DNA of 64,000 nucleotides from Streptomyces griseiscabiei. Lineage in GTDB: Bacteria > Actinomycetota > Actinomycetes > Streptomycetales > Streptomycetaceae. Below, piece by piece: positions 1 to 8,511 of the stretch (position 1 is the stretch's first letter; every line of letters starts with the position of its first letter). Under the pieces are notes generated by a model. That model was not told the origin of the DNA. It saw nothing but the letters and a program-made list of their open reading frames with translations, and searched no databases. The stretch is from the NCBI RefSeq assembly GCF_020010925.1, contig NZ_JAGJBZ010000001.1, positions 3,699,001 through 3,763,000 on the forward strand. Reading direction: 5' to 3'. The position numbers were made by a program, and so were the translations under genes.

Positions 1-190
1 CTTGAAACCCGCCCCTCTACGCCAATTCGCCAACCGGAACCCGCCATGGCACCCCGACCCGCTGAGGTGTGAATTCCCCAGCGGACGGCCCGTCATGCCG
101 GAACGGTCTCCCTCGATCATACGGCTCCGAGCGCCCGATCGGGGGGCCTGTGGCGTACTCCATCCGCCGCCGAGCCCCTGATCAGCGGGT

Positions 191-213
191 CACCCCCTCC
201 GCATCGGGGGGTG
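191..213 (-). terminator. hairpin after the methyltransferase gene
   Basis: A 7-bp inverted repeat (CACCCCC at 191-197, GGGGGTG at 207-213) lies two bases beyond the methyltransferase stop codon on the minus strand. It fits a U-poor actinobacterial terminator. The rest of positions 1-190 shows no convincing gene. Confidence 0.5.
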
Positions 214-215
214 GC

Positions 216-986
216 TCAGGCCCCGGTGGTCCCTCGCGTCTCGCCCAGCACATGAAGTTGCGTGGCCACGGAGTGGAAGGCGGGCAGTTCGGCGACCGCC
301 GCCTCCAGCTGGAGCAGGGCCTCCAGGGCGCCGGGCTCGGTGTCGACGAGAACGCCCGGGACCAGGTCGGCGAAGACCCGGACGCCGTGCACGGCGGCGA
401 CCGCGAGGCCCGTGCCCTCGACGAGCGCGGTGAGCTGCCCGGCGGTGAAGCGGTGCGGAACCGGATCACCCTCGCCCCAGCGTCCGTTCGGGTCGTCGAG
501 CGCCTGCCGGGCCTCCTTGAAGTGCCCGGCGAGGGCCCGCGCGAGCACCGCTCCGCCCAGACCGGCGGCGAGCAGGCTGAGGACGCCCTCGGCGCGGAGC
601 GCGGCGACCGCGTTGCCGACGCCCTCGGCGGGGTCGTCCACGTACTCCAGGACGCCGTGGCAGAGCACCGCGTCGTACCCGCCGCGCTCGACGACGTCGA
701 AGAGGCCGTGCGCGTCGCCCTGGACACCTCGCACGCGGTCGGCGACACCGGCCTCGGCGGCCCGGCGCTCCAGCGCGAACAGCGCGTTCGGGCTGGGGTC
801 GACGACGGTGACGCGGTGGCCGAGACGGGCGGCGGGCACCGCGAACCTGCCGCTGCCACCCCCGGCGTCCAGCACGTCGAGCGACTCGCGCCCGGTGGCC
901 TTCACCCGGCGGTCGAGGGCGTCCTGGAGGACCTCCCAGACCACGGCGGTACGGAGGGCGGCGCGGGGTCGCATCGGGTCCGACAC
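216..986 (-). CDS. class I SAM-dependent methyltransferase
   Basis: A 256-residue protein with a Rossmann-type methyltransferase fold. Motif I (DVLDAGGGSG, about residues 37-46) and a following acidic residue in VVDPSP (about 61) should bind S-adenosylmethionine. The sequence LCHGVLEYVDDP matches the post-motif region of the Methyltransf_11/25 group. The GTG start at 986 is chosen because GAGGAG lies 8 bases upstream; an in-frame start 24 bases earlier has no such site. The substrate cannot be told from sequence. It stands as a single gene next to the HEPN gene on the same strand, about 130 bases apart. Confidence 0.88.
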   Translation of the reverse strand: MSDPMRPRAALRTAVVWEVLQDALDRRVKATGRESLDVLDAGGGSGRFAVPAARLGHRVTVVDPSPNALFALERRAAEAGVADRVRGVQGDAHGLFDVVERGGYDAVLCHGVLEYVDDPAEGVGNAVAALRAEGVLSLLAAGLGGAVLARALAGHFKEARQALDDPNGRWGEGDPVPHRFTAGQLTALVEGTGLAVAAVHGVRVFADLVPGVLVDTEPGALEALLQLEAAVAELPAFHSVATQLHVLGETRGTTGA

Positions 987-1117
987 GGCAGTAACTCCTC
1001 GGCGCGGCACCGCCTGGTGTGCGGCGGAGCGATGGGCTTGCGTCCCCGCCGGGCCCGGGGGCCGTGGCGGAGGGCGCTGATGACCCCAACCCTAATGGGC
1101 GGCGCCGAGGCGGTAGG

Positions 1118-1657
1118 TCAGCCCGCGTCCGGGACTCCCGGGCCGCCGTCCTGCCGGGGCTGGGGCAGCACCGGCTGGAGCACCAGCATCCGCTCGACCA
1201 GGCGCAGGAACATCGCCACGTCGCGTATGAGGTCGTCGGCGTCGCGCATGCTCGCCGCGCCCTGGATGCCGGCCTCGGCACGCGCGCGGCGGGCGGCGCC
1301 GGAGGCGAACAGCGCGCTCCACTCGGCGAGTTCGGGCGCTATCTCGGGGAGCACTTCCCAGGCGCTCCGGATCTTGGCGCGGCGCTTCGGGGTGAGTTCC
1401 GGGCGGCCCCGGGCGGCGAGCACCGCGGCGGCGGTGCGCAGGGCGGCGAGGTGGGCGGTGGCGTACCGCTCGTTGGGCGTCGGGAGGGCGACCGCCTCGT
1501 CGAGTCCGGAGCGGGCCTGGGCGAGCAGATCGAGGGCGGCGGGCGGGGCCGTGGCCCGGCGCAGCACGGGGTGCACGTCGCTCGCCGGGCCGCTCGGTGA
1601 GGGGGCAGGGCCGGGGGCGCGGCGCCGGCCTGCGGCTGCTGCGTGGTAGCTGGCCAT
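1118..1657 (-). CDS. SAV_6107-family HEPN domain protein
   Basis: A 179-residue, Ala/Arg-rich, all-helical protein that I recognise as the Streptomyces SAV_6107 family, classed as a HEPN domain. HEPN proteins are often RNases or partners of nucleotidyltransferases, but no clear RxxxxH catalytic motif is visible here, so activity is open. The first 45 residues (mostly Pro/Ala/Arg) look disordered. The ATG at 1657 is preceded by a near-perfect AGGAGG six bases upstream, so the longer frame to 1792 is not used. No nucleotidyltransferase partner lies beside it. Confidence 0.8.
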   Translation of the reverse strand: MASYHAAAAGRRRAPGPAPSPSGPASDVHPVLRRATAPPAALDLLAQARSGLDEAVALPTPNERYATAHLAALRTAAAVLAARGRPELTPKRRAKIRSAWEVLPEIAPELAEWSALFASGAARRARAEAGIQGAASMRDADDLIRDVAMFLRLVERMLVLQPVLPQPRQDGGPGVPDAG

Positions 1658-1790
1658 GACGAACCTCCTGTCGTCTGCGGACGGCATGCTCTGACACGAG
1701 GTGCCGTATGTGCCCATCGTGCGGTATGCCACTGACAATCCGTTCTGACCTGCGCTTTTGCTTCGAGCAGAAGTTCGGAGTAGTTTTTGC

Positions 1791-1804
1791 ACTGACCAGT
1801 CAGT
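1791..1804. promoter_or_regulatory. palindromic operator, probably for the TetR regulator
   Basis: ACTGAC-CA-GTCAGT is a perfect inverted repeat 40 bases upstream of the ABC ATPase start, in the only relatively AT-rich stretch of this gap. The size and symmetry fit a TetR-family operator, and a TetR gene ends the same operon (4802-5434). Autoregulation is inferred. Confidence 0.6.
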
Positions 1805-1843
1805 TCAAAAACAGTCGGGTGCGACGGCAGAGGGGTTGGGGGC

Positions 1844-2674
1844 ATGGCGGAGCCAGGGGAGGCCGAGGCGGCCGACGCGGGGCGGGACACGGCCCGCGGG
1901 GTCGCCGTCGGCGCCGAGGGGTTCGGGCTGAAGGGGCCGCGCGGCTGGGCGTTCCGGGGAGTCGGCTTCGAGGCGGAGGCAGGCTCGCTGATCGCGGTCG
2001 AGGGGCCGTCCGGATCAGGGCGGACCTGTCTGCTGCTCGCGCTCACCGGGCGCATGAGGCCGAGCGAGGGCAGCGCCACGGTCGGCTCGCTCCCGCTACC
2101 GAAGCGGATGGCCGCCGTCCGCCGGATCAGCGCCCTCGCCCATGTCCCCGGCGTGACCGATCTCGATCCGTCCCTGACCGTCGGGGAGCATCTGCGCGAA
2201 CGGGCGCTGCTGCAGCGGCGGTTCGACGGCACCCTGCGCGGGCTGCTGCGGCCCCGGGCCGAGCACGCCGCCGAGGCGAAGGACCGGATCGAGTCCGCCC
2301 TGACCGCCGCCGGGCTCGACCGCGAGGCCCTGCCGAAGGGCTCCCGGACCGCCGTACGCGACCTCGACCGGATGGAGGCGCTGCGGCTGTCCGTCGCCCT
2401 CGCCCTGGTCGGCCGGCCCCGTCTGCTCGGCGTGGACGACTCCGACCTGAAGCTCTCCGACGCCGAACGGGACGGGATGTGGGCGCTGTTGCGCTCCCTC
2501 GCCGAGTCCGGGACCACGGTCGTGGCGGTGTGCAGCGAGGCACCCGAGGGAGCGGTCGTGGTGTCGACGGCACCCGGGACACCCGAGAACGACGAGAAGA
2601 ACTCCGACCACGAGAAGAACTCCGACGACGACAAGGAGACGGCCGATGCGCTCGCCGGGACTCGCCGCGCTTGA
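1844..2674 (+). CDS. ABC transporter ATP-binding protein, degenerate
   Basis: A 276-residue ABC-type ATPase, the likely partner of the downstream Pip/YhgE membrane protein. It has a P-loop at 54-61 (GPSGSGRT) where the invariant lysine is replaced by arginine. The Walker B region (LLGVDDSD, about 194-201) has Asp-Asp instead of Asp-Glu, and no LSGGQ signature can be seen at about 170-180. The C-terminus is a charged tail with a short repeat (EKNSD twice). The stop codon overlaps the next gene by 29 bases, so the two are co-translated. It may bind nucleotide without fast hydrolysis, or act as a regulator; the family call is firm, activity is not. Confidence 0.85.
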   Translation: MAEPGEAEAADAGRDTARGVAVGAEGFGLKGPRGWAFRGVGFEAEAGSLIAVEGPSGSGRTCLLLALTGRMRPSEGSATVGSLPLPKRMAAVRRISALAHVPGVTDLDPSLTVGEHLRERALLQRRFDGTLRGLLRPRAEHAAEAKDRIESALTAAGLDREALPKGSRTAVRDLDRMEALRLSVALALVGRPRLLGVDDSDLKLSDAERDGMWALLRSLAESGTTVVAVCSEAPEGAVVVSTAPGTPENDEKNSDHEKNSDDDKETADALAGTRRA

Positions 2675-4730
2675 GCTGAGGCGGTTCGGCCGGGGGAAGC
2701 TGCCGCGCGCCGCGCTGGTCTCGCTCCTGCTGCTGCCGTTGCTGTACGGCGCCCTGTACCTGTGGTCCTTCTGGGACCCGTACGGCCGTCTGGACCGTAT
2801 CCCCGTGGCCTTGGTGAACGACGACAAGGGGGCGTCCGTCGGCAGGGAGAGGCTGACGGCGGGGGACGACATCGCGAAGGGGCTGCGGGACAGCGACACC
2901 TTCGAGTGGCACCCGGTGAGCGCCGCCGAGGCCCGCGCGGGCGTCGAGGACGGCACGTACTACCTGTCGCTGACGATGCCGGAGGACTTCAGCGAGCGGA
3001 TCGCGTCCAGTTCGGGGGACGTGCCGGAGACGGGCGCCCTCCAGGTGCGGACGAACGACGCGAACAACTACATCGTCGGGCAGATCTCCCGGACGGTGTT
3101 CTCGGAGGTGCGGACGGCGGCGTCCACGAAGGCCTCGCGGTCGTTCCTGGACCGGATCTTCATCTCCTTCTCGGACATCCACGGGAAGACCGAGGAGGCG
3201 GCGGACGGAGCCGACGACCTCAAGGGCGGTATCGACAAGGCGGAGCAGGGCTCCAAGGACCTCGCGGACGGGCTGAAGGAGGCCAAGAAGGGCAGCGGGA
3301 GCCTGTCCGGCGGGCTGAAGGACCTGGAGGAGGGCGCGGGCGATCTTGAGGACGGCGCCCAGCAGGTCGCGGACGGCACCGGCAAGCTCGCCGACAAGGT
3401 CGGCGCGGCGGCGGACCAGGTGCGGCCCTTCCTGAAGAAGGACGGCGGCACGATCGCGGACACCGCCACCCTGGTCGCCGACTCGGCGGCCACGATCCGG
3501 GACCACCTCGACGCGTTCGTGACGACGGCACCGGCCGCCGCGACCGGCACACGTGCCGCCTCCGACACCCTGGACGACGTCCACCGGCGGCGCTGCGAGG
3601 AGGCCGTGCTGCCCGACGCGGCCTGCGCCGACCTGAAGAAGGCGAAGGACGCGGCGGCGGAGGCGGCCGTGCTCGCCGAGGACGTCGACACCGTGGTGAA
3701 GGACTACGACGGTGACCTGAAGGCCTTCGACAAGGATCTGCAGACCCTGGAGAAGCAGGCCCGCGCCCTGGCGAAGGCGGCGCCCACCCTCTCCACGGAC
3801 CTCGACGACGCCGTCGCCAAGGTGAACGCCCTCGACCGGGGCGCCGCGAAGGTGGCCAAGGGTGCCAAGACCCTGCACACCGGCCTCGGCACCGCCAGGA
3901 CGGGCGCGGACGACCTGGACACCGGTGTCGGCGACCTGAAGACGGGCGCGGTCGACCTCAAGGGCGGCATGTTCCAGCTGGCCGACGGCTCCGGGAAGCT
4001 CGCGGGCGGGCTGCGCGACGGGGCCGAGCAGATCCCCGACTACGACGAGCGGGACCGCGACCGGCGCACCGAAGTGATGGCCGACCCGGTGGAGTTGGCC
4101 ACCAGGGACCTGCACAAGGCGCCCAACTACGGCACCGGGTTCGCCCCGTACTTCATCCCGCTGTCCCTGTGGGTGGGCGCGATGGTGGCGTACATGCTGA
4201 TCCAGCCGCTCAACCGGCGGGCCCTCGCGGCGGGCGCCTCGGCGTGGCGGATCGCGCTGGCGGGCTGGCTGCCGGTGGCCGCGCTGGGTGTGCTGCAGAC
4301 GGTCGCACTGATGGCGGTGCTGCACTGGGCGGTCGGCCTGGAGATGGCGCGGGCGGCCGGCACGGTGGGCTTCCTGTTCCTGGTGACGGCGTGCTTCGCG
4401 GCGATCGTGCAGTGGCTCAACGCGCGCTTCGGGGCGGCGGGCCGCATCCTCGTCCTGGCCTTCCTGATGCTGCAGTTGACGTCGGCGGGCGGTACGTACC
4501 CGGTGCAGACCAGTCCGGACTTCTTCAACGCGGTGCACCCCTTCCTGCCGATGAGCCATGTGGTCGACGCTCTCCGGAGGCTGATCACCGGCGGTGGTCT
4601 GGGCCCGGTGTGGCAGGCGTGCGCGGTGCTGGTGGCCTTCACCGCGGGCGCGCTCGCGCTGACCGCCCTGTCGGCCCGCCGCAAGCAGGTGTGGACCATG
4701 GACCGGCTGCACCCGGAGCTGAGCCTGTGA
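2646..4730 (+). CDS. YhgE/Pip family membrane protein
   Basis: A 694-residue membrane protein with the typical YhgE/Pip layout: one N-terminal membrane segment (about 22-42), a long extracytoplasmic part, and a C-terminal cluster of about five to six membrane segments from about residue 498. The outer part carries heptad-like repeats rich in D-G-x-x-x-L between about 180 and 450 (for example repeats of LADG, LxxG and DLxxG), as in phage-infection protein and ESX-associated YhgE proteins. The ATG at 2646 lies inside the end of the ATPase gene and has AAGGAG upstream. The family is thought to move or display surface components; the cargo here is unknown. Confidence 0.9.
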   Translation: MRSPGLAALELRRFGRGKLPRAALVSLLLLPLLYGALYLWSFWDPYGRLDRIPVALVNDDKGASVGRERLTAGDDIAKGLRDSDTFEWHPVSAAEARAGVEDGTYYLSLTMPEDFSERIASSSGDVPETGALQVRTNDANNYIVGQISRTVFSEVRTAASTKASRSFLDRIFISFSDIHGKTEEAADGADDLKGGIDKAEQGSKDLADGLKEAKKGSGSLSGGLKDLEEGAGDLEDGAQQVADGTGKLADKVGAAADQVRPFLKKDGGTIADTATLVADSAATIRDHLDAFVTTAPAAATGTRAASDTLDDVHRRRCEEAVLPDAACADLKKAKDAAAEAAVLAEDVDTVVKDYDGDLKAFDKDLQTLEKQARALAKAAPTLSTDLDDAVAKVNALDRGAAKVAKGAKTLHTGLGTARTGADDLDTGVGDLKTGAVDLKGGMFQLADGSGKLAGGLRDGAEQIPDYDERDRDRRTEVMADPVELATRDLHKAPNYGTGFAPYFIPLSLWVGAMVAYMLIQPLNRRALAAGASAWRIALAGWLPVAALGVLQTVALMAVLHWAVGLEMARAAGTVGFLFLVTACFAAIVQWLNARFGAAGRILVLAFLMLQLTSAGGTYPVQTSPDFFNAVHPFLPMSHVVDALRRLITGGGLGPVWQACAVLVAFTAGALALTALSARRKQVWTMDRLHPELSL

Positions 4731-4801
4731 CCGCGCGGCGCAGGGCTCCCGCGCACCGTCCGGTTCCCGCGCACGGCACGGTTCCTGTGACAATCAAGGC
4801 C

Positions 4802-5434
4802 ATGGAAAGCAGCAACGCCCCCGGCGGCGCAGGCGGGGGCCGCCGCGAGGCGACCCGGCAGAAACTCTACGAAGCGGCCGTCACCCTCATCGCGGAGCAG
4901 GGGTTCTCCGCCACCACGGTGGACGAGATCGCCGAGCGGGCCGGTGTCGCCAAGGGCACGGTCTACTACAACTTCGCGAGCAAGTCGGTCCTCTTCGAGG
5001 AACTGCTGCGGCACGGCGTGGGCCTGCTCACCGCCTCCCTCCGCGAGGCCGCCGAAGGCACGGCGCGGGAGGGCGGCAGCCGGGTCGACTCGCTGGACGC
5101 GATGATCCGGGCCGGACTCGTCTTCATCGACCGCTACCCGTCGTTCACCCAGCTCTACGTCGCCGAACTGTGGCGCACCAACCGGGCCTGGCAGTCCACG
5201 CTGATGGTCGTCCGGCAGGAGGCCGTCGCGGTCGTCGAGGGCGTGCTGCGCGAGGGCGTCGAAGGGGGCGAGCTGAGCGACGAGATCGATGTCGGTCTGA
5301 CCGCGTCGGCCCTGGTCGGCATGGTTCTGGTGGCCGCCCTGGACTGGAAGGCCTTCCAGCCGCAGCGCTCCCTGGACGACGTCCACGCGGCACTCTCCCG
5401 GCTGCTCCAGGGCCGGGTGAGCGGAAACCGCTGA
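4802..5434 (+). CDS. TetR family transcriptional regulator
   Basis: A 210-residue regulator with an N-terminal helix-turn-helix (about residues 15-62; TVDEIAERAGVAKGTVYYNF is the recognition part) and an all-helical ligand domain. It follows the YhgE gene by 71 bases on the same strand and probably represses this operon through the palindrome at 1791-1804. The ATG at 4802 is used; an in-frame GTG at 4787 is possible, and neither has a strong ribosome binding site. The ligand is not predictable. Confidence 0.93.
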   Translation: MESSNAPGGAGGGRREATRQKLYEAAVTLIAEQGFSATTVDEIAERAGVAKGTVYYNFASKSVLFEELLRHGVGLLTASLREAAEGTAREGGSRVDSLDAMIRAGLVFIDRYPSFTQLYVAELWRTNRAWQSTLMVVRQEAVAVVEGVLREGVEGGELSDEIDVGLTASALVGMVLVAALDWKAFQPQRSLDDVHAALSRLLQGRVSGNR

Positions 5435-5719
5435 CCGGGTCCGGCCCCACCGGCCGGGCGCGTACGAGCCGCACACACGAGAGCGCCGGTCCGAACTGGC
5501 CACGTCCCCCGCGGCCACCTCGAACCGGCGCTTCCTCGTTCCCCCGTGCTCCCCCGTGCCTCGCTCCCGCCGACTCCGGTCGACGGAAGGAGCGGTAAGA
5601 GCGCGGGAACCGTTCCGCCGCCCCGTGTCGGCGGTACCGGATCCGCGCCCCTTCCCGTGCCTCCACTCTCCCGTTCACGCAGGTGGGAGCCCATCCGTAC
5701 GGATACTCAACTCATCGCA

Positions 5720-5735
5720 TAGGTACGCGTACTCA
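5720..5735. promoter_or_regulatory. candidate MacR-like binding site
   Basis: TAGGTAC-GC-GTACTCA matches 12 of 14 defined positions of the palindrome that I recall for the S. coelicolor MacR regulator (TGAGTAC-N2-GTACTCA). MacRS is encoded at 26.5-28.5 kb. It lies about 210 bases before the oxidoreductase start. The match could be chance. Confidence 0.35.
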
Positions 5736-5826
5736 GCGCTGCGCACTCACCCCCACCCCGCCCTGTTGCCGACTGGTGACGATCGCGCCCGCGCCGGTAC
5801 TCCCCCGGTCGGCGGCGCAGCCGCCA

Positions 5827-5875
5827 CTGAGGGGCGCGAGGAACTGCGCCACCAGCCCCCGCTGACCCGCAGCCG
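5827..5875 (+). repeat. degenerate single arm of dispersed repeat
   Basis: The segment keeps the order GGGGCGCG-GGAACTGCGC-CCAGCCCCC-ACCCGC found in the right arms at 25202-25250 and 58813-58860, with several substitutions. No left arm is seen beside it. Confidence 0.7.
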
Positions 5876-5946
5876 CCGACATGACCGAACCCTCCGAGCT
5901 CGACCGCGGCAGTGGAAGGACAGCGGCGGCCGATAAGGTCGCTCAC

Positions 5947-7461
5947 ATGGCAGACATCGCGGTGATCGGCGCCGGAATCGGCTCCCTGGCGGCCGCCGCC
6001 CGGCTGGCCGTCGCGGGCCACCGCGTGGTGGTGCACGAGAGCGCGGCGACCTACGGCGGAGCCGTGGGCCGCTTCGAGCAGGGCGGCTTCGCGTTCGACA
6101 CGGGCCCGGGGCTGCTGCCCCTGCCGGCCGTCTACCGCGACCTGTTCCTCAAGACCGGCCGGGAACCGCTGGAGAAGTGCGTCGACCTGGTCCAGGTGGA
6201 CCCGGCCGCCCGGCACGTCTTCGCGGACGGCACCGACCTCCCGCTGCCGGGCGCCTCGCGCGCGGGCGTGGTCGCCGCCCTGGACTCCGCGCTCGGCCCG
6301 GGCGCCGGCGACCGCTGGGGCGACTTCCTGGTGCGGGCCCGCGAGGCCTGGGACCGCACCCGCCGGCCGCTCCTGGAGGAGCCGCTGTGGTCCGACTGGA
6401 AGGTCCTCGCCGAGCGGGAGCCGTACCCGGCGGTGCCCCACAAGCGCCTGCTGCGCACCCGCCGCGCCGGCACCCTCGCCGAGATCGGCGCCTGGGAACT
6501 GCGCGACCCCCGGCTCACCGCCCTGCTGGAGAGCCACGCCCTCGCGTACGGCCTGGACCCGCGAGCGGTCCCGGCGAGCGCGGCGGTCCTGCCGTACATG
6601 GAGCACGCCTTCGGCACCTGGTACGTCCGGGGCGGCGTACGGGAGTTGGCGCGGGCGCTGTACGAGCGGTGTCTGGCCCGCAAGGTCCGGTTCGTCTTCG
6701 GCGCCGAGGTCACGGGGATCGTCGAGAAGGACGGCCGGGCGGCCGGGGTGGAGCTGGCGGACGGCTCGGTGGCCGACGCCGACTTCGTCGTCGCCGGGGT
6801 CGCGCCCGAGGTGCTGGACCGCCTGGCGCGGCGTCCTGGCGTACGGGGTGAGGGCGACATCCCGGCCGTGCCGGGGGCCACGAGCCGGCTGACCGTGCTG
6901 CTGGCGCTGCGCGGTGGCCGTCCGGAGGGCACGGCGCACCGGACGGTGGTGCACGCGCAGGACCGGGACGCCGAGCTGGACTCGCTGTTCGGGTCGGCCT
7001 CCGGAGCGGTCGCGGCGCCCACGGTCACGGTGCTGCGCCCCGGCGATCCGGCGCTGGTGCCGGACTCCGAGCACGAGGCGGTCACGGTGAGCTGCGCGGT
7101 CCCCGCCCGGCCGGACGGGAGCGGGGCCGGGCCGGGGGCCGTCGACCAGCGGGTCGAGCTTCTGCTCACCGCCGCCGAGCGGGCCGTACCCGACCTGCGG
7201 GAGCGCCTGCTGTGGCGCGAGGTGCGCACCCCGGCCGACATCGCGCGGGCGACCGGTGCGGAGGGCGGCGCGGTCCCGGCCCCGGCGCTCGCCGCGGCCG
7301 GCGGACGATGGCTGCGCCCGTCCAACTCCACCGCGACACCGGGCCTGTTCACCGTCGGCGGCTGGTCCCACCCCGGCGGCGGCCTGCCGCACGCCGGGAT
7401 GTCGGGCGCCCTGGTGGCCGGACTGATCGTGGAGGGCCCGGACTTCCGCGGCTCGCAGTGA
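5947..7461 (+). CDS. phytoene-desaturase-like FAD oxidoreductase
   Basis: A 504-residue flavoprotein of the CrtI/phytoene desaturase superfamily. The N-terminal FAD motif is GAGIGS (8-13), and the C-terminus has the family pattern FTVGGWSHPGGGLPHAGMSG that closes over FAD. No carotenoid genes (crtB, crtE, crtY) are nearby, so the substrate need not be a carotenoid; a prenyl or polyketide lipid is equally possible. The ATG at 5947 is chosen because AAGG lies 8 bases upstream and the FAD motif starts directly after it; a start 66 bases earlier would add an untypical leader. Confidence 0.85.
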   Translation: MADIAVIGAGIGSLAAAARLAVAGHRVVVHESAATYGGAVGRFEQGGFAFDTGPGLLPLPAVYRDLFLKTGREPLEKCVDLVQVDPAARHVFADGTDLPLPGASRAGVVAALDSALGPGAGDRWGDFLVRAREAWDRTRRPLLEEPLWSDWKVLAEREPYPAVPHKRLLRTRRAGTLAEIGAWELRDPRLTALLESHALAYGLDPRAVPASAAVLPYMEHAFGTWYVRGGVRELARALYERCLARKVRFVFGAEVTGIVEKDGRAAGVELADGSVADADFVVAGVAPEVLDRLARRPGVRGEGDIPAVPGATSRLTVLLALRGGRPEGTAHRTVVHAQDRDAELDSLFGSASGAVAAPTVTVLRPGDPALVPDSEHEAVTVSCAVPARPDGSGAGPGAVDQRVELLLTAAERAVPDLRERLLWREVRTPADIARATGAEGGAVPAPALAAAGGRWLRPSNSTATPGLFTVGGWSHPGGGLPHAGMSGALVAGLIVEGPDFRGSQ

Positions 7462-7486
7462 GCCTCACCGAGGCCCGGGAGGGCCT

Positions 7487-8455
7487 TCAGAAACGGTACT
7501 GCTGCTCGTCGTAACCGTTCTGGCCGTTGCCGTTGCCGTTGGCATTGCCGTTGCCCTGGTACGGGTACTGCTGGTCCGCCGGCTGGTCGTTGCCGAACGG
7601 GTCGAACGCGTCGTCGGTGCTGCGCTGCTGCGGCACCCAGACACCGCCGGGCGGGGTCTCGGCGCCGTACCCGGCGTTGCCGTACTGGTCCTGGCCGTAG
7701 CCCTGCTGCCCGTACCCCTGCTGGCCGTACGACTGGTCGTAGGAGGCCGTGGCGTCGTACGTCTGGGTGCCGATGTACGGGTCGGAGTAGGCGGCGTACT
7801 GCTGCTGGTTCGGGTCGTAGCCGTAACCCTGCTGGTCGTAGCCGTAGTAGGCGAAGGCCTCGTCCTGCGCGGACTGGGACTGGTCGGCGGTCGCGTAGGG
7901 CTGGCCGGCCGTGCCCGCGTAGGCGTTGTCGTCGCCGTAGACGCCGTAGGTGCTGGTGTCGTCCGGCATGGGCTCCGGCGAGTAGACGGTGGCCGCGGCG
8001 GGCGTGGACTGCGGGCGGACGAACACGTCGTCCTCGCGGTCGTCGTCGAGCCGGTCGTCGCCCTGGCCGTACGCCCCGCCGGCGGTGGGCTCCAGGTCCA
8101 TGACCTCCAGGGTCGGGTCCTGGCGGTCCGGTTCGCCGCGCCGGCGCTTCTTGCCGGGCTTCGGGAAGCCGCCGCCGCCCTCGCCCTCGCCCTCACCGGA
8201 ACGCGGCCGGACGGCCCAGCCCGCCTCGAAGCCGCGGCGGAACGAGAGGGTCACATAGGTCTGTCCGGTGGCGAACCCGATCGCGCCCAGCGCGATCACG
8301 ATCACATTGGGGATGAGCACACCGAGGACCACGCACAGGAATCCGCCGAAGGCCAGCAGCCGCCAGCGCAGACGTGCCTTGTACTGCAGCAGCACCTCGC
8401 CCAGCAGCCACAACGCGACGACACCGAACGCGATGTAGAGGACCGTCCAGCCCAT
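7487..8455 (-). CDS. membrane protein with Q/G/Y-rich prion-like tail
   Basis: A 322-residue protein of unknown function. The N-terminus has two or three membrane segments (about 1-20, 32-50 and 53-70), followed by a basic linker (KPGKKRRRG) and a long acidic, then Tyr/Gln/Gly-rich, region (about 185-322). The tail has tandem GQQGYGQ and alternating Asn-Gly repeats (NGNANGNGNG). GGAGAGGGG precedes the ATG at 8455. Tails of this type are low-complexity and may drive self-association at the membrane; that is inference. It is monocistronic, convergent with the oxidoreductase and 56 bases beyond metF's stop. Confidence 0.75.
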   Translation of the reverse strand: MGWTVLYIAFGVVALWLLGEVLLQYKARLRWRLLAFGGFLCVVLGVLIPNVIVIALGAIGFATGQTYVTLSFRRGFEAGWAVRPRSGEGEGEGGGGFPKPGKKRRRGEPDRQDPTLEVMDLEPTAGGAYGQGDDRLDDDREDDVFVRPQSTPAAATVYSPEPMPDDTSTYGVYGDDNAYAGTAGQPYATADQSQSAQDEAFAYYGYDQQGYGYDPNQQQYAAYSDPYIGTQTYDATASYDQSYGQQGYGQQGYGQDQYGNAGYGAETPPGGVWVPQQRSTDDAFDPFGNDQPADQQYPYQGNGNANGNGNGQNGYDEQQYRF

Positions 8456-8511
8456 GTACGCCCCTCTCCCTGTGGCCGCTACGCAGTGTGTCGTACGCGA
8501 GTGCGACCGGT

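Larger units (their letters stand above)
5435..5946. other. 512-base intergenic region
   Basis: No gene is seen. The stretch holds a weak hairpin just after the TetR stop (CCGGCC/GGCCGG, 5441-5457), a candidate response-regulator site (5720-5735) and a degenerate copy of the dispersed repeat (5827-5875). The promoter of the downstream oxidoreductase is presumably here. Confidence 0.6.

Noticed and set aside
69..1649. Long plus-strand open frame opposite the methyltransferase and HEPN genes
   Set aside because: It is the complement shadow of GC-rich coding DNA: Arg/Ala/Pro-rich with no domain and no ribosome binding site.
2127..4793. 888-codon minus-strand frame across the YhgE gene
   Set aside because: Shadow of a well-supported gene; no motifs and the wrong codon position GC pattern.
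5947..7461. Carotenoid biosynthesis cluster
   Set aside because: Only one CrtI-like gene is present; no synthase, cyclase or prenyl transferase lies nearby.
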